From NCBI GenBank assembly GCA_965240325.2, contig OZ251245.1, forward strand, positions 124,001 through 188,000: DNA of 64,000 nt. The letters are read 5' to 3'. Below are positions 47,201 to 57,761 of the stretch, in pieces. The position numbers and the translations under genes are program-made. The notes under the pieces were generated by a model that was not told where the DNA came from, did no database searches, and saw nothing but the letters and a program-made list of their open reading frames with translations. How positions within the stretch are numbered: the stretch's first letter is position 1; the number at the start of each line of letters is the position of its first letter. Origin of the DNA: Rebecca billardiae RCC1528. Lineage: Eukaryota; Haptophyta.

Positions 47201-47371
47201 GCGGCCACCGACGCCAAGGGGCCGTGGCGCGGCCGCACTCGAGAGCTGCTGGCGAGCGAGTCTGCGTGGACAGAGGGGGGCAGCGGCCCGCAGCGCGCGG
47301 GCCTCAAGGGCGCGGCGGCGGGTGCGCCGAGCGCGACGCAGCGCGCGATGGACGTGCTCCGCGCGCGCTGA
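42764..47371 (+). CDS. TSNAXIP1-like coiled-coil protein, nine exons
   Basis: Exons 42764-43359, 43535-43765, 43911-44686, 44935-45083, 45345-45433, 45610-45754, 45887-46053, 46276-46409 and 47052-47371 all join in phase, giving 868 aa. Residues ~157-235 resemble the N-terminal domain of translin-associated factor X-interacting protein 1: LVTKLEEFVAAESL, then KLDVYREAFRRFVDSFEPYR, EFLANVSAAYDEEIGSL and a coiled coil. The central part (exons 4-8) is α-helical, for example RRRWQAIDIERIRAIGRQE, SWLSSIGHFVRPTMRVQVV and FQRLYPL, with no family I can name. The ends are low complexity. TSNAXIP1 relatives in animals are tied to sperm and ciliary biology, so a flagellar role is an inference. The introns are packed with distinct minisatellites. 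Family assignment is from memory of the pattern and is moderate. Confidence 0.7.
45285..45335 (+). repeat. (CCCGGA)n minisatellite in intron 4 of TSNAXIP1-like gene
   Basis: About eight tandem hexamers ending just before the acceptor at 45344. Confidence 0.9.
45441..45504. repeat. Palindrome-bearing hairpin element in intron 5
   Basis: Two copies of the perfect 14-bp palindrome GAGATTGCAATCTC at 45447-45460 and 45481-45494. They are flanked by GCGGCC at the left end and its complement GGCCGC at the right end. Together they make a ~64-bp element able to fold on itself. Confidence 0.7.
45551..45594 (+). repeat. (CCCCTA)n minisatellite in intron 5
   Basis: About seven tandem CCCCTA hexamers immediately before the acceptor at 45609, serving as the pyrimidine-rich tract. 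Telomere-like in composition. Confidence 0.9.
45821..45880 (+). repeat. AACCCTACCCCCC minisatellite in intron 6
   Basis: Four near-copies of a ~13-bp CCCTA-containing unit, again abutting the acceptor (45886). Confidence 0.85.
46151..46262 (+). repeat. CACACG/CGCACA simple repeat in intron 7
   Basis: Mixed CACACG and CGCACA hexamers fill most of intron 7 up to the acceptor at 46275. Confidence 0.9.
46454..46540 (+). repeat. 13-bp GTGCGGTGTGCGC minisatellite in intron 8
   Basis: About six tandem copies of a 13-bp GTGCGGTGTGCGC unit, starting about 45 bp after the donor and resembling the donor sequence itself (GTGCGCGCGG). Confidence 0.85.
46772..46865. repeat. 94-bp perfect-ended hairpin element (MITE-like) in intron 8
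   Basis: Arms 46772-46798 and 46839-46865 are perfect 27-bp inverted repeats around a 40-bp loop. Each arm contains the ATTGCAAT palindrome core (GAGATTGCAATCT), the same core found in the intron 5 element. Confidence 0.8.
46958..47044 (+). repeat. TCGGGATTCTC tandem repeat before the last acceptor
   Basis: About six imperfect 11-bp units (CTCGGGATTCT/CCCGGGATTCT), preceded by two ACTTCACTCGG units, ending at the CATCAG acceptor (47051). Confidence 0.85.
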
Positions 47372-47918
47372 GCTGGCCCTTCCGGGGCGCTCGCCGCGCG
47401 ACCCTGTGCCGCGCGTGCCTGATCGGGCCGAACCGGACAGGCGGTCCGCCGTCGGCCTGCTGCCCGTCCGGCCGCCACTGCCCACTGTTGCCGAGTTACT
47501 TCAAGTCGGCAAAGGCACCGCGCGGATGGATGGGCTCACGTCCGACGGGGCGGCCCGAGGCCGGTCCGCCGGGGCTGCCGCGTACAGTCGTCCCTTCGAC
47601 GGCTGCCGGCACGCGCTCCGGTCGCCGATGTACAATGGTGTCAACGGTGTCACTAGTATCAAGGGTTGCTGCCAGGCGACGCGGCACTCGCGGACGGCCG
47701 CCATCATCAAAGTGCGCCGGCGGCCGGCCGCTGCGAGCTGCGTAGCGTCCGGACTTATCAGAGCGGTCCGGGCTCGAGGCGCTCAAAAAGTTCTCGAGGA
47801 GTAGGCCAGACGCCGGTGCCGCCGACGCTGGGCTTTTCTGGGCGCCTCCATGGCTGAGGCGGGTGCCACCACTGCGGCGTAGGGGCGCCACCGCCGGCAG
47901 AGCGCGCGCACACGCCCC
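47372..47918. other. Intergenic region
   Basis: 547 bp between two plus-strand genes. No gene recognised; it should include the promoter of the Ser-Pro-rich membrane protein. Confidence 0.4.
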
Positions 47919-50900
47919 ATGGGCCGCCGCCCCACGGGCCAGCACGCTGGCGGGGCCGCACTCGGCCCGCCCGCCCCGCACCGCCCCCGCCCCGCGCGCT
48001 GGAGCGCGCTCGCGCTCACGCTGCTCGTCGCGCTGGCGCAGCCGCAGCGCGGCGGCGGTCAGTTCAACCCGCCCAACCCGCCGCCCTCGCCGCCGCCGAG
48101 CCCGCCGCCGAGCCCGCCGCCGAGCCCGCCGCCGAGGTCTCCGCCGCCGCCCCCGCCGCCGCCGAGCCCGCCGCCCTCACCACCGCCGATCCCGCCGCCC
48201 TCGCCGCCGCCGCGCCTGCCGCCGCGCCCGCCGCCCAGCCCGCCGCCCAGCCCGCCGCCGAGCCCGCCGCCGCCGAGCCCGCCGCCGTCACCGCCACCGA
48301 GCCCACCGCCGAGACCGCCGCCGCCCTCGCCGCCGCCCAGCCCGCCGCCCTTGCCGCCGCCCTCGCCGCCGCCCTCGCCGCCGCCCAGCCCGCCGCCGAG
48401 CCCGCCGCCCAGCCCGCCGCCCAGCCCGCCGCCCAGCCCGCCGCCCAGCCCGCCGCCCTCGCCGCCCCCCTTGCCGCCGCCCAGCCCGCCGCCCAGCCCG
48501 CCGCCCTCGCCGCCGCCCTCGCCGCCGCCCAGCCCGCCGCCCTCGCCGCCGCCCTCGCCGCCGCCTAGCCCGCCCCCACCCTCGCCACCGCCCTCGCCGC
48601 CGCCCTCGCCGCCGCCCAGCCCGCCGCCCAGCCCACCGCCCAGCCCGCCGCCCACGCCGCCGCCCAGCCCGCCGCCCAGCCCGCCGCCCTCGCCGCCGCC
48701 CTCGCCGCCGCCGAGCCCGCCGCCCTCGCCGCCGCCGAGCCCGCCGCCGAGCCCGCCGCCACCCTCGCCACCGCCATCGCCGCCGCCGAACCCGCCGCCC
48801 AGCCCGCCGCCCTCGCCGCCGCCCAGCCCGCCGCCGCCCTCACCACCGCCCTCGCCGCCGCCAAGCCCGCCGCCCAGCCCGCCGCCCTCGCCGCCGCCGC
48901 CCAGCCCGCCGCCCTCGCCGCCGCCCAGCCCGCCGCCGCCCTCACCACCGCCATCACCGCCGCCGAGCCCGCCGCCGAGCCCGCCGCCGAGCCCGCCGCC
49001 CAGCCCGCCGCCCGGCCCGCCGCCGAGCCCGCCGCCCTCGCCGCCGCCCAGCCCGCCGCCCGCGCCGCCGCCCTCGCCGCCGCCGAGCCCGCCGCCCGGC
49101 CCGCCGCCCTCGCCTCCGCCGCCACCGTCGACGCCGCCGCCGCCGCCGTTTACGTCACCGTCGCCGCCGCCGCAGCCCTCGCCGCCGCCCTTCGAGCTCG
49201 CGACGCTCGAGGCGTCCGCGCTGCTCGACGCCAGCCCCGCCGAGTTCGCCGTCGACACAGCAATGGGCAGCGAGCTCGAGCGCGCCTACGCCCGGATCGC
49301 TGGACTTGACGAAACGCGCGTGGCGGTGGTCGACGCGGTGGCCGAGCTGCCCGCGCGGCGGCGGCGGCGACGGCTCGGTGCCGCGCCCGCGACGGGCGGG
49401 GAGGCCGACGCGACGGACGACGGGGCGGACGACGGAGGGCCCCTGCGCGCGCGTGCGCGCTCGGCCGCCGATGACGACGGCGGCGCGCGCGCGGCGTCTG
49501 CGGCGGCGGCCGAGGCGGGCGCGCGCGGCCGCGCGGCCGAGGCCACCGGCAGGGGCGTGGGCGGGCGCGCGGCGCACGGCGCGCGCAGCCTCGCGCGCGG
49601 CGGCGGCGGCCGTGCCGCCGCGCCCGCGCCCGTCGCCGCGCCCGGCGATCCGGCTGGCGGTCGCGCGCCGCTGGCGCCACTCGCGACGCGGCGAGCGCGC
49701 GCGGGCGGTACGTCCCTGCTACCGCCGCGCCGGGCGCAGCCGGCATGGCGCGGCGGCGGCGGCGCCGAGCGCGCGAGGGCCGCGGCGTCCGCCGCGCCGG
49801 ACGGCGCGCGACACGCCGCCGCCGCCGCCGCCGCCGCGCTCGCCGTCGGCGCGGCCGCGCGGCCGCCCGCTGCCCCGAGCGAGCCGAACGCCAAGGCCAC
49901 CGCCCGCGCGGCGGTTGTCGCGGCGCGCGGCGCGGCCGCGGCTCCTGCTCCGGCCGCGGCGGCGCGGCGGCGGCGGCGCGCGCTCAGCGAGCCGGCCGGC
50001 GAGTGCGTGCGCGTCACCCTGGCCTTGACCGTGCTGTCGACCGACAAGTGGCCGATCGGCGGCGGCGACGCGCCGCGCACCGTCGCCACGGTCGCGGCGC
50101 GGCTGGGCGGTGCGACAGCCGCCGACGTTCTCGCGGAAGTCCCGGGCGGCGCGGACAGTGTTCCGCTGCTCGACGTCGCCTTCCTATCGCGCCCTCCGCC
50201 CTCGCCGCCCGCGCCGCCGAGCGCGCCTCCGACCGGCTTGAACTACACGGTGTGCGCGCGCGCCCGCACCGCGCGCGCGCGCGTGCGCGGGGTGGCGGGC
50301 GTGGCGCGCACCCGTGTGCCCCTGGCCCGCGCTGCCTGCCGCGCCGTCCCAGCGCGTGCGCCGTGCCGTCCCAGCGCGTGCGCTGTGCCGTCCCAGCGCG
50401 TGCGCTGTGCCGTCCCAGCGCGTGCGCCGTGCCGCCCCTGTGCCGCCCGCGTGCGCTGCGGCGGCGCACGGCTGCGCGGCAGCTGCGAATGCCGCGTGCG
50501 CCGCCGTGGCGGCGTCCGTCCGCATTCTCGCGGCCGTGTCTGGTCTAACAAGCGACCCCGCCGCCGCCGCTGCCGCCGCTGCTGCGCAGTCGAAGGGCGC
50601 CGAGCCGGATCAGGAATTCGCCGACCCGCGGCTTGTGGGCGTGACGGTGGGCGGCGTCGCTGCGCTGTCGACGATCGTGCTCGTGCTCTGCGCGGGTGTC
50701 GCAGTGGGCACCATGGTCGTCATCCAACGGCGAGAGCTCGGAGGAGTGCGCGCACGCGCGAACCCGAGCCCTTACCCTCACCCCTGGGGCACGCGCCGCG
50801 CCGCGCCGCTGCGCACCGCGGCTGCGCCCCAGGCGGGCGGCAGGCTCTGGAGTCGCGCGCGGCGCCACGCGACGCGGGGGCGGCGCGCGGCACGCTACGC

Positions 50901-51509
50901 CCGGCGGTCGACGCGCCCGGCGCCTTCCGACGCGCACGGTCGGGTGCTCACCGCCCGAGCGCCGCGCCGCCCGACCGCCCGCCCGCCCGCCGCCGCACTC
51001 CGCGCCGCGCGCCTCGGCCTGCCCACCGCAGTACCTGTTCGGCGAGACGCCCTTCACCGAGCTCGAGCAGAAGGTAGCCGCCATGCAGATTCAGGCCGTG
51101 GCGCGCGGCATGCGCGACAGGAAGCGCGTGAGCCGGCTGCAAGCGCAGAGGGCGGAGGTGCGCGCGCGTGCGCACGCCCGCGCCGCGCCGCGCCGCCGCG
51201 CCGCGCTGCCTCGCGCCGCACCCGGCGCCGTCCGCTGCCGGCGCGGCGGCGCGGCGCGGCGCGGTCCCGTGACTCAACATGCCCGCGCGACACCCCGGCG
51301 TGCGCGCCGCGCTCCGCGCCCCTCCCGCGTGCGCGGCGCAGCGCGAGCGCCTCGAGGCGGAGGAGAAGGCGCGGCAGGAGTACCGCCGCTCCGCCTTTGA
51401 CCAGGCGCGGGACATGGCGATGCGTGCGCGCGAGCAGCAGGTCGGGATGCTGGGCCGCGCGCGCGCGCTGTTTGGGCCGCGCGAGCAGTACCCGGAGGAG
51501 CAGGTGTGA
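47919..51509 (+). CDS. Ser-Pro-rich wall-type membrane protein with cytosolic IQ motif, four exons
   Basis: Exons 47919-50249, 50590-50745, 51032-51157 and 51342-51509 join in phase 0, giving 926 aa. The N-terminus has a hydrophobic signal (WSALALTLLVALA). About 370 residues of SPPP repeats follow, the extensin/pherophorin-type pattern that is hydroxylated and glycosylated in algal walls. A Ser/Ala/Arg-rich globular part carries two short helix/strand blocks (ELERAYARIAGLDETRVAVV; ECVRVTLALTVL). Exon 2 encodes one membrane span (LVGVTVGGVAALSTIVLVL). Exon 3 encodes an IQ motif (MQIQAVARGMRDRKRVSRLQ) and exon 4 a charged coiled coil ending EEQV. The topology (wall-type ectodomain outside, predicted calmodulin site inside) would suit a wall- or scale-linked sensor, but that function is inferred. 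The first acceptor (50589) was preferred because its phase fits and it has a pyrimidine tract. Confidence 0.75.
48070..49190 (+). repeat. SPPP-coding tandem repeat
   Basis: About 1.1 kb of imperfect 12-bp AGCCCGCCGCCC / TCGCCGCCGCCC units coding SPPP, with occasional PPPP, NPPP, GPPP or APPP variants. Confidence 0.95.
50344..50430 (+). repeat. 20-bp minisatellite in intron 1 of the Ser-Pro-rich gene
   Basis: About four copies of a unit ending GTGCCGTCCCAGCGCGTGCG; each copy contains a CCCAG that could act as a decoy acceptor. Confidence 0.85.
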
Positions 51510-51892
51510 CGAGCCTCCCGGGCCGGACCGGCCGGGGGCAAGGGCCGTGCTGCAGCGCGGGGCCACGCCTGCGAGCAGCGTCGGGGCCGCCAGCCGCGGG
51601 GCCGAGCGCCTCCGGGGCGCCCGCCGCCCGCCCGCCGCTGGCGCCGCAGGCATCCTGGATAGTGGATTCCTGGCCGGTCGGCAGCGGCCGCGCGCCCGCA
51701 CAGTTCGTCGCCGCTTACAAAAACGAGCAAAGTACCCACATTGAGCCAAAACTCATATACGGGACCTGCCCGTGCATATGTGCCGCCCGCCGCCGCCGCC
51801 GCAGCGCTTCGTTCAAAGCAAGGAGCAAGCAAGAGCGGCAGCTTCGGCGGCGGTCTGATTACTCGGACGACGACGGGACGACGAACGGCGCG
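51510..51892. other. Intergenic region
   Basis: 383 bp between two plus-strand genes. No gene recognised. The frame of the next gene is open through part of it, so its true start could lie upstream of 51893. Confidence 0.35.
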
Positions 51893-52969
51893 ATGATGCA
51901 CTGGTTCGTGTACGCCCTGGCGCTGACGACGACACGCCTGCCCAAGCCCACGCTCCCGTTCCGCTCCGCCGCCGCCCGCGCCGAGGTCGCCCTCGAGGCC
52001 GAGCCCGACGTGACGGCGCCCATCCCGGACGCGGCGCTGGACGAGGCGGACGTACCCGGCGTCACGCGCCGCGTGCCCAAGGACCAGACGGCGGCGGCGA
52101 TCGACTTCTTCGGCTCGGTGCGTGACGCGCCGTCTGCTCGCCGCTATGCGCGCATGCCGCACGCGCGCGCGTGCCCGACCGGCCGTCCGACGCTCGTGCC
52201 GCGCGCGCGCGCTCCGCACCGGCGCGACGCTCGCAGGAACGGACACCCGCCGCCCTCGTCGCCGGCGCGACGATCTCGATCATCTTCGGCTACCCGCTCA
52301 AGCCGGTGGGTGACGACCCGCTGATCGCGCTGGTCAAGCGCCTGTACATGATGTGCGCCGTCGCCTCGATCGCCAACACGCTCATCGCCGTCTTTGCGGC
52401 GTCGCTCGCCATCGTCCGCCTTCGGAGCAACGTGCACGAGCCGATCGCAAAGGACGCGCTCGTGATGATGCTGCGCGAGACGCCGGTGTACTTCCTCGCG
52501 GTGCGCGCACACTTCCTCACCGGCGTACTCTGCTTCACCGCCGCGCTCTCCGTGCGCATCTGGTCCGAGAACAGCATCGGCAGCCCACTCTTTGCGCGCG
52601 CACTGCTCACGCAGCTCGGCGCGGCCGGTGCGCGCCGCGCCCGCGCGCCGCGACGACGCGCCCCGTGGCGGCGCGCGGTCTTCCGAGCGAGCGCGAGCCC
52701 CCCGGCCGCGGCGCCGCCCGCCGCCCGCAGTGTGCTTCATGGTCTCCCTCTTCAACACGACGCTCATCCACTTCGAGTCGTTCGGCCACCTCTGGTGGTG
52801 CTACATCCAGTGCCTGTGGAACCGACTGCGCATCCGCAACCCGACGGTCGGGCACCGCGCGGGCGTGCTCGCGGCGATGGCGATCGTGCTCACGCTCTAC
52901 TCCACTGGCGCCGGGGCGTACGTGCTGTACTACTACACCGTGCGCGCGGCGAAGGGCTTCTTCGCCTAG
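51893..52969 (+). CDS. Unknown multi-span membrane protein, three exons
   Basis: Exons 51893-52117, 52237-52627 and 52731-52969 join in phase to 284 aa. The N-terminus (MMHWFVYALALTTTRLP) may be a signal or targeting peptide. Exon 2 gives hydrophobic spans around ALVAGATISIIFGYPL, MMCAVASIANTLIAVFAASL and FLTGVLCFTAALSV. Exon 3 gives VCFMVSLFNTTLIHF and a final span AGVLAAMAIVLTLYSTGAGA. I count four to five membrane helices. No family recognised. A conserved-looking loop RETPVYFLAVRAHFLTG lies between spans. Two in-frame ATGs (51893 and 51896) compete as start. It is convergent with the SLC4 copy downstream. Confidence 0.68.
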
Positions 52970-53824
52970 CCGAGTCCGGGGAGCGATCTCGCTAAATCTC
53001 GCCCCACGGCGCGGCGGCGCCTCGCCGCCAACCGCGGAGCGAGCAGCTGGCAGGCTGGTCCGGCCCATTGGCCCCGGGTGGTTCGCAGCTGCAGCTTGGG
53101 GCGTGCAGTATCAGGCCTGCTGGCGACGGCCGCTCTGCTCGCGATGGTCGGTGTGGAGGTGCGCCGTGATGTATACATTCCGGGACCGCAGCGGCGTGCG
53201 CGTGCTGCGGTGGCGGTCGTGGGCTTGCATGGGCGGGCGCCCGGGGCGGGCCCGCGGTGTGCCGCGCCGCCGCGCACGGGCGGCCGGCACGCAGCAGGCT
53301 GTATATAGTGAGCACTGACGATGCTGAAGTAGTAGAACGTGCTACCAGCTGCTAGTCGTCCGGATTCAGATTGTCGTCGTCATAAATATTATATATATAT
53401 TTATTAATATATAATCAGCAAATAATATATATATTATTATAATATTGTTCGGTCGTCGAACTATTATTCGATCTATTATATATATATTGGCATATCAGTC
53501 GTCCGTGCCGCGCGTCCGTCACTCCACCGGCACGTCTTCCGCACGCCGCCAATGGCGCGCGCGCGCCGCATCCACTCGGGCCGATCGCCGAGCTGCATAT
53601 ATCGGGCGCGGCGCCGCGCACGGGTTGGGTTCGGACCGGGTGCGGCTAGTCGGACCGGGCTTCCGTGCTGCGGCTCTCCGTGCCGCGGTGGCATGGCCAG
53701 CACCCGGCCAACCGCACAGGATCAGTCACCAGGTTCAGCATGCATCATGCACGTGCAAACACAAGGGTCAAGCAAAGTCAGCAGACGAGAAGTCCGTCAT
53801 CACGTCAGGCTCGAGTCCGGCAGG
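52970..53824. other. Intergenic region between convergent genes
   Basis: An AT-rich core at about 53380-53490 (ATATATAT, ATTATTAT) lies between the 3' ends of the unknown membrane protein gene and the minus-strand SLC4 gene. No gene recognised. Confidence 0.45.
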
Positions 53825-55971
53825 TTACTTGCGCGGGTCGAGGACGGCGATGTCCTTCTCGTCGAAGAGCCGCGGCACGATGTACAGCCGCACGGGCACG
53901 AGCGCGGCGATGAGGAACGGCATCGCGCCGCCCGCGCCGACGTATCGCAGCACGACGATAATCACGAAGCACACGAGCTGCAGCGCCGTGAACTTGTGGA
54001 TCGTCGACACCTCGAGCTGCTCCACCCACTCCTCGTCCGGCCACCGGTCCATCTCCCACGTGGCGAAGAGGAACATGCGCGTGAACATGTTGTTGCCGCG
54101 GATCGACGACATGCCGAGGTAGAGGAAGATGCCGATGATCAGGTACTGCGGCACGAGCTTGAGCAGCGGCGTGAGCGCGAGCGAGACGAACATGAAGAGG
54201 TGCACGATCAGGTGCGTGAAGCGCTGCTCGACCATGCCGACGATGCGCGTCTCGCGGTTGCCCTCCTCGTCCGTGACCGTCTCGTAGATCGTGAGCGCAA
54301 ACACGTGCGCGAGCGAGCGCACGGTCGCCGCGTGCGTGAAGGGCAGGCCGATGAGCGAGAGCAGCGGGTACATGCCCGCGCCGCACACGAACAGGTCGAG
54401 GTGGTAGCCTGCGGGCGGTCGGGGCACGGCGCGCGAGGCGGCACGGCGGTGAGCACGTGTTCGAAGCGCGCGTGCCGCGCGGTGCGGCGGTCGCCGCGCG
54501 GCAGCCGCTGCGTGCGTGGGCAGCGCAACGCAACGCACCGGGCGACTTCTTGTAGAGGCGCTCGCGCTTGTTCACGATCACCTCCGTCAGGTTCTGGTCG
54601 AGGTAGCCGAGGATCGTCAGGCCGGCAGCGAACGGGATGGTGAGGAACACGCCCCAGAACTGCGGAGCAGGGCGAGCGCGCGCGGCCGCGGGCGGAGAGA
54701 GGGGTCGTGTGAGCGGGCGAGGCGACGTGCGCGCGGGCGGGCGGCTGTACGCAGCCGCGAGCGGTCGCAGGCCGCGCCGCGCGCGTGGCACGCACCGGGA
54801 ACGGCTTCTCGATGCCCGACGGGTCGACGAACCACGGGCGCGGCTGGCCGTTGCTGAGCGTGAGCGTCGGGCGCACGGTCTCGGGCACGTTGAGGAACTG
54901 CAGGTCGGTGATGCCCATCGCGGGGATGACGAGGTTGGTGATGAGCGTGCCGAGGAAGATCACGATCACCACGCCGTAGTTCGAGATGTGCTTGCGGTAC
55001 GTCTTGTTGAACCAGTCCGACGCGCGCAGGTCGCGGAACTTGACGCACGAGATGTACGTGCACGCGGTCAGGATGGCCGAGAAGAGCTGCGTGCCGAGCG
55101 TGCGGTCGGAGAGGAAGATGCGGATGATGGCGGTGAGCGCGGCGGCGATCTCAAGCACCGAGACGATCGACGAGAAGATCTCCTCCGTGAACTGCGTCAC
55201 GTACTTCATCAGCGCGCTCCAGTCGAACACGGCGCACATCACGGTCATCACCGCGGTGAACATGCCCTGCCACCAGCGCGCGGGCAAGAACTCGATGTCG
55301 AGCTGCTGGCACAGCTGGTAGAAGACGACGGTGTACGCGAGCTCAGGGCCGGTGGCGCCCATGATCGTGAGCGGCTGCCCCGAGAAGAGCGCGTAGATCA
55401 CGCCGCAGATCGCCGTCGAGAGCACCGTCTCGATGATGCCCACCTGGCCCTCGGTCGCGACGTCGAAGAGCGCGCCGAACGCGAGCGCGGGCGCGTAGCA
55501 CGCGAAGAAGAGGAAGATCGACGCCGGCGCGACCATCGCAAAGTTGCCGCCGGTGAACGCGTCCGTCCAGTCCGAGATGTACGTCTTCGGGTTGAGCCGC
55601 CGCTTGATGTCGATCATGAGGCCGCCGAACGCCCACTTGCCCGACCACTCGAGCGGGCCGGGCATGCCGTCACCCTCCCACGGGTCGACGATGGTCTGCT
55701 TCTTGGCGCCCGACTCGGGATCCATGTCCGGGTCCGTGCGCACCGGTGCCGCCGGTGTCGGGGCGACCTCGACATAGGCAGGCTCGTTCTTCGGCGTGCG
55801 AAGACGCGAGCGCGGGCGCGAGCCGCCACGCGAGCGATCGCGCGAGCGGCCGTACTGGGGCGAGGCCTCGGGCGGCGGCAGGTGGTCGCCGACCGGGATG
55901 TTGTTGTTGCGCCGGTGGTCATCCACCTCGTCGTTGTACGGCATGTCGCCACTCGCGTTGAAGGTCGACAT
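53825..55971 (-). CDS. SLC4-family bicarbonate/anion transporter, intact copy
   Basis: Exons 55971-54796, 54659-54539 and 54408-53825 join in phase to 626 aa ending in TAA. A cytosolic N-terminus of ~100 residues precedes the HCO3-transporter membrane domain, recognisable from DAFTGGNFAMVAPASIFLFF, LFSGQPLTIMGATGPELAY, FDWSALMKYVTQFTEEIFS and FWGVFLTIPFAAGLTILGYL. The segment GNRETRIVGMVEQRFTHLI and the late LGMSSIRGNNMFTRMFLF also match the family. SLC4 proteins exchange or co-transport HCO3 across membranes; algal members bring bicarbonate in for photosynthesis or calcification and help control pH. The length is short for SLC4 (animal proteins carry a large N-terminal domain) but normal for algal and plant types. 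It is one half of an inverted duplicate with 58501-60650. Confidence 0.92.
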
Positions 55972-56966
55972 CGCTGGCGGTGTCGTGCGCACGCGAGCCG
56001 GCCGTCGATCGAGGGATCAGGCGCACCCGGGTCGCAGGTCGTTTGCCGGATGCTCGGCGGGTTGAGTTCCTCGGCCTCCCGCCGCGTAATTGCGTTGACG
56101 AAGGGTGCACAACCTTCCAGCGCCAGGCTCTGAAGATGCGCAAGATTCCCTCTTCCCGAAGGTGTGTGGCGGTTGGCCGACACCTGTAACGAATACGACC
56201 AGCTGGCGCGTTGTATACAAATGTTCCGGTTCGTGGGATCATGCAGAGAAGCAGCCCAATGAGCCTATGTGATTGGTAGATAACATCAAGTCTTCTCAGG
56301 CTCGGCACTGTACATATATTTATGACCGTTACGCCAGGCCTGTAGCTTATTGCATGAGGCTTGATCGTTCGGGTCAGGCCCGCGCAACCGTCAAAATGAT
56401 AATGTGTTACCCTCATATTGGCTTGCGCTACCGGTTGGTTCACGTTCCTCATCAATCATCAACGATCGAATACTGTATTTTGGAATTCACCATGTCCATG
56501 TCTGATGCATTCCGGTCGAATCGAGGAATCTGAGAATCTCTGTATCACTATCACTCTCATAGTATCGAACATTCATTATGAGCTTATTGAGTTTGGCCGC
56601 TTGGTCCTGGCGTGGCGGCTGGCGCACCGCTCCGGCGAGCTTCGAGCAGAAGGGCCTCTCGCCGCTCCCCACGTCGGAGCGGAGGAGGAATCCTACCAAC
56701 GCCTGACGCTCTCAGCATGGTTCACACGACTCTCAGTCTCACTCTGGGCGAACCCATCGCCGTATCGTCGGCGGAATCCTCGCCGCTCGCGCCTCGCGGT
56801 GCGGCGGGCACTCTCCGGCCGGCCAGGCGGCCCGCGCCGCGGAGCTCACAATGCCGCCGCGCGCGCCGTTCTGCCAGGGGTTCACAGCCGCGTGAACAAT
56901 CCAGTCTGTAATCTGTCGTTGCTGGCTCGACGCGACACGTAAATTATATGTATAATCATGGCATCA
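55972..56966. other. Intergenic region between the SLC4 and RING-CH genes
   Basis: Upstream of the minus-strand SLC4 copy and downstream of the RING-CH gene. GC is lower than in the SLC4 genes. No gene recognised, and it shows no obvious similarity to the region upstream of the other SLC4 copy. Confidence 0.4.
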
Positions 56967-57761
56967 TCAGCGTCTGCGTCGTCCTGACGTCATCACTCTG
57001 TCACGGCCGTACTGTGACTTCTCTAAGCCGGCCAGCGCAGAAACACACACAGCATTGGCTGCGACGGGCACGCTGGGGGTGCCGGCCTGCCACCTCTGCC
57101 CATCCGAGGCGCCTTTAACCCTGGTCCGCACTTGGACGCGCGCGGGCCGGACACGCCCAACGGCGGCCGCCCGCGTGTGCGCAGCGATCGGAAGGGCACA
57201 GCAGAATGTGCTGACGGCCTGGAACACGACAGCGAGCGCGATGATGGCCTCCGCGTAGAGCGCGCCTATCTGCGTAGCGCTGCGCGAGCTATGCGCATGC
57301 TCGACACCGAGGTAGATCGCCGCCGCAAACTGTGCCACGAACGACAGCACAAGCACGCACCGGTAGCTCGCCACCAAAAAGGTAGCGCAGATGTGGCGTA
57401 GTGCCTCGCGCGGTGTGCCGCCACGACTAGCGTGGCCGGGCTCGAAATCGATGCGGTACGGCTCGCGGCAGATAGCACACATAAAGCGCTCTCGCTCGCT
57501 TCCTTCGCGCTTCGCCGACGAGTTGAGCAGCTGTTGCAGGCATTCCGCGTGCATGCTGAGCGAGACGCATGCGCAGATGTCAGTGAGCAGAGGCTGAGCT
57601 GTCTCCTCCTCATCCACGTGGCAGATGAAGCACGTGCATGCCCTCGGTGCGGAAGCTTTTCCGACAGGCGTGGGCGGGCTGACGCCGACTTCGAGGTCGG
57701 GGCCTGGCCCGTCGCGAGGCAGCAGCCGTGCGGCTGCCCCACCAGCATGCTGCTGCGCCAT
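56967..57761 (-). CDS. Membrane-anchored RING-CH (MARCH-type) E3 ubiquitin ligase
   Basis: Single exon from ATG 57761 to TGA 56969-56967, 264 aa. Residues 44-98 hold a C4HC3 RING-CH finger: Cys44-x2-Cys47, Cys63-x-Cys65, His71-x2-Cys74, Cys95-x2-Cys98 (CFIC, CAC, HAEC, CAIC), followed by REPYRI. Two hydrophobic spans follow (CVLVLSFVAQFAAAIYLGV and YAEAIIALAVVFQAVSTFC), the usual MARCH layout with both termini cytosolic. MARCH ligases ubiquitinate membrane proteins for internalisation or degradation. It sits between two inverted SLC4 copies, and its codon use is less GC-extreme than theirs. Regulation of the neighbouring transporters is only a guess. Confidence 0.85.
   Translation of the reverse strand: MAQQHAGGAAARLLPRDGPGPDLEVGVSPPTPVGKASAPRACTCFICHVDEEETAQPLLTDICACVSLSMHAECLQQLLNSSAKREGSERERFMCAICREPYRIDFEPGHASRGGTPREALRHICATFLVASYRCVLVLSFVAQFAAAIYLGVEHAHSSRSATQIGALYAEAIIALAVVFQAVSTFCCALPIAAHTRAAAVGRVRPARVQVRTRVKGASDGQRWQAGTPSVPVAANAVCVSALAGLEKSQYGRDRVMTSGRRRR

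Noticed and set aside
48059-49258. Long minus-strand Gly-rich open frame opposite the SPPP repeat
   Set aside because: It is the mirror of the (CCG-rich) SPPP-coding repeat; it has no start context, domains or signal peptide.
50210-50482. Alternative intron 1 junction in the Ser-Pro-rich gene using a GC donor near 50235 and acceptor near 50480
   Set aside because: It needs a non-canonical donor; GT at 50250 with AG at 50589 fits phase 0 and has a better pyrimidine tract.
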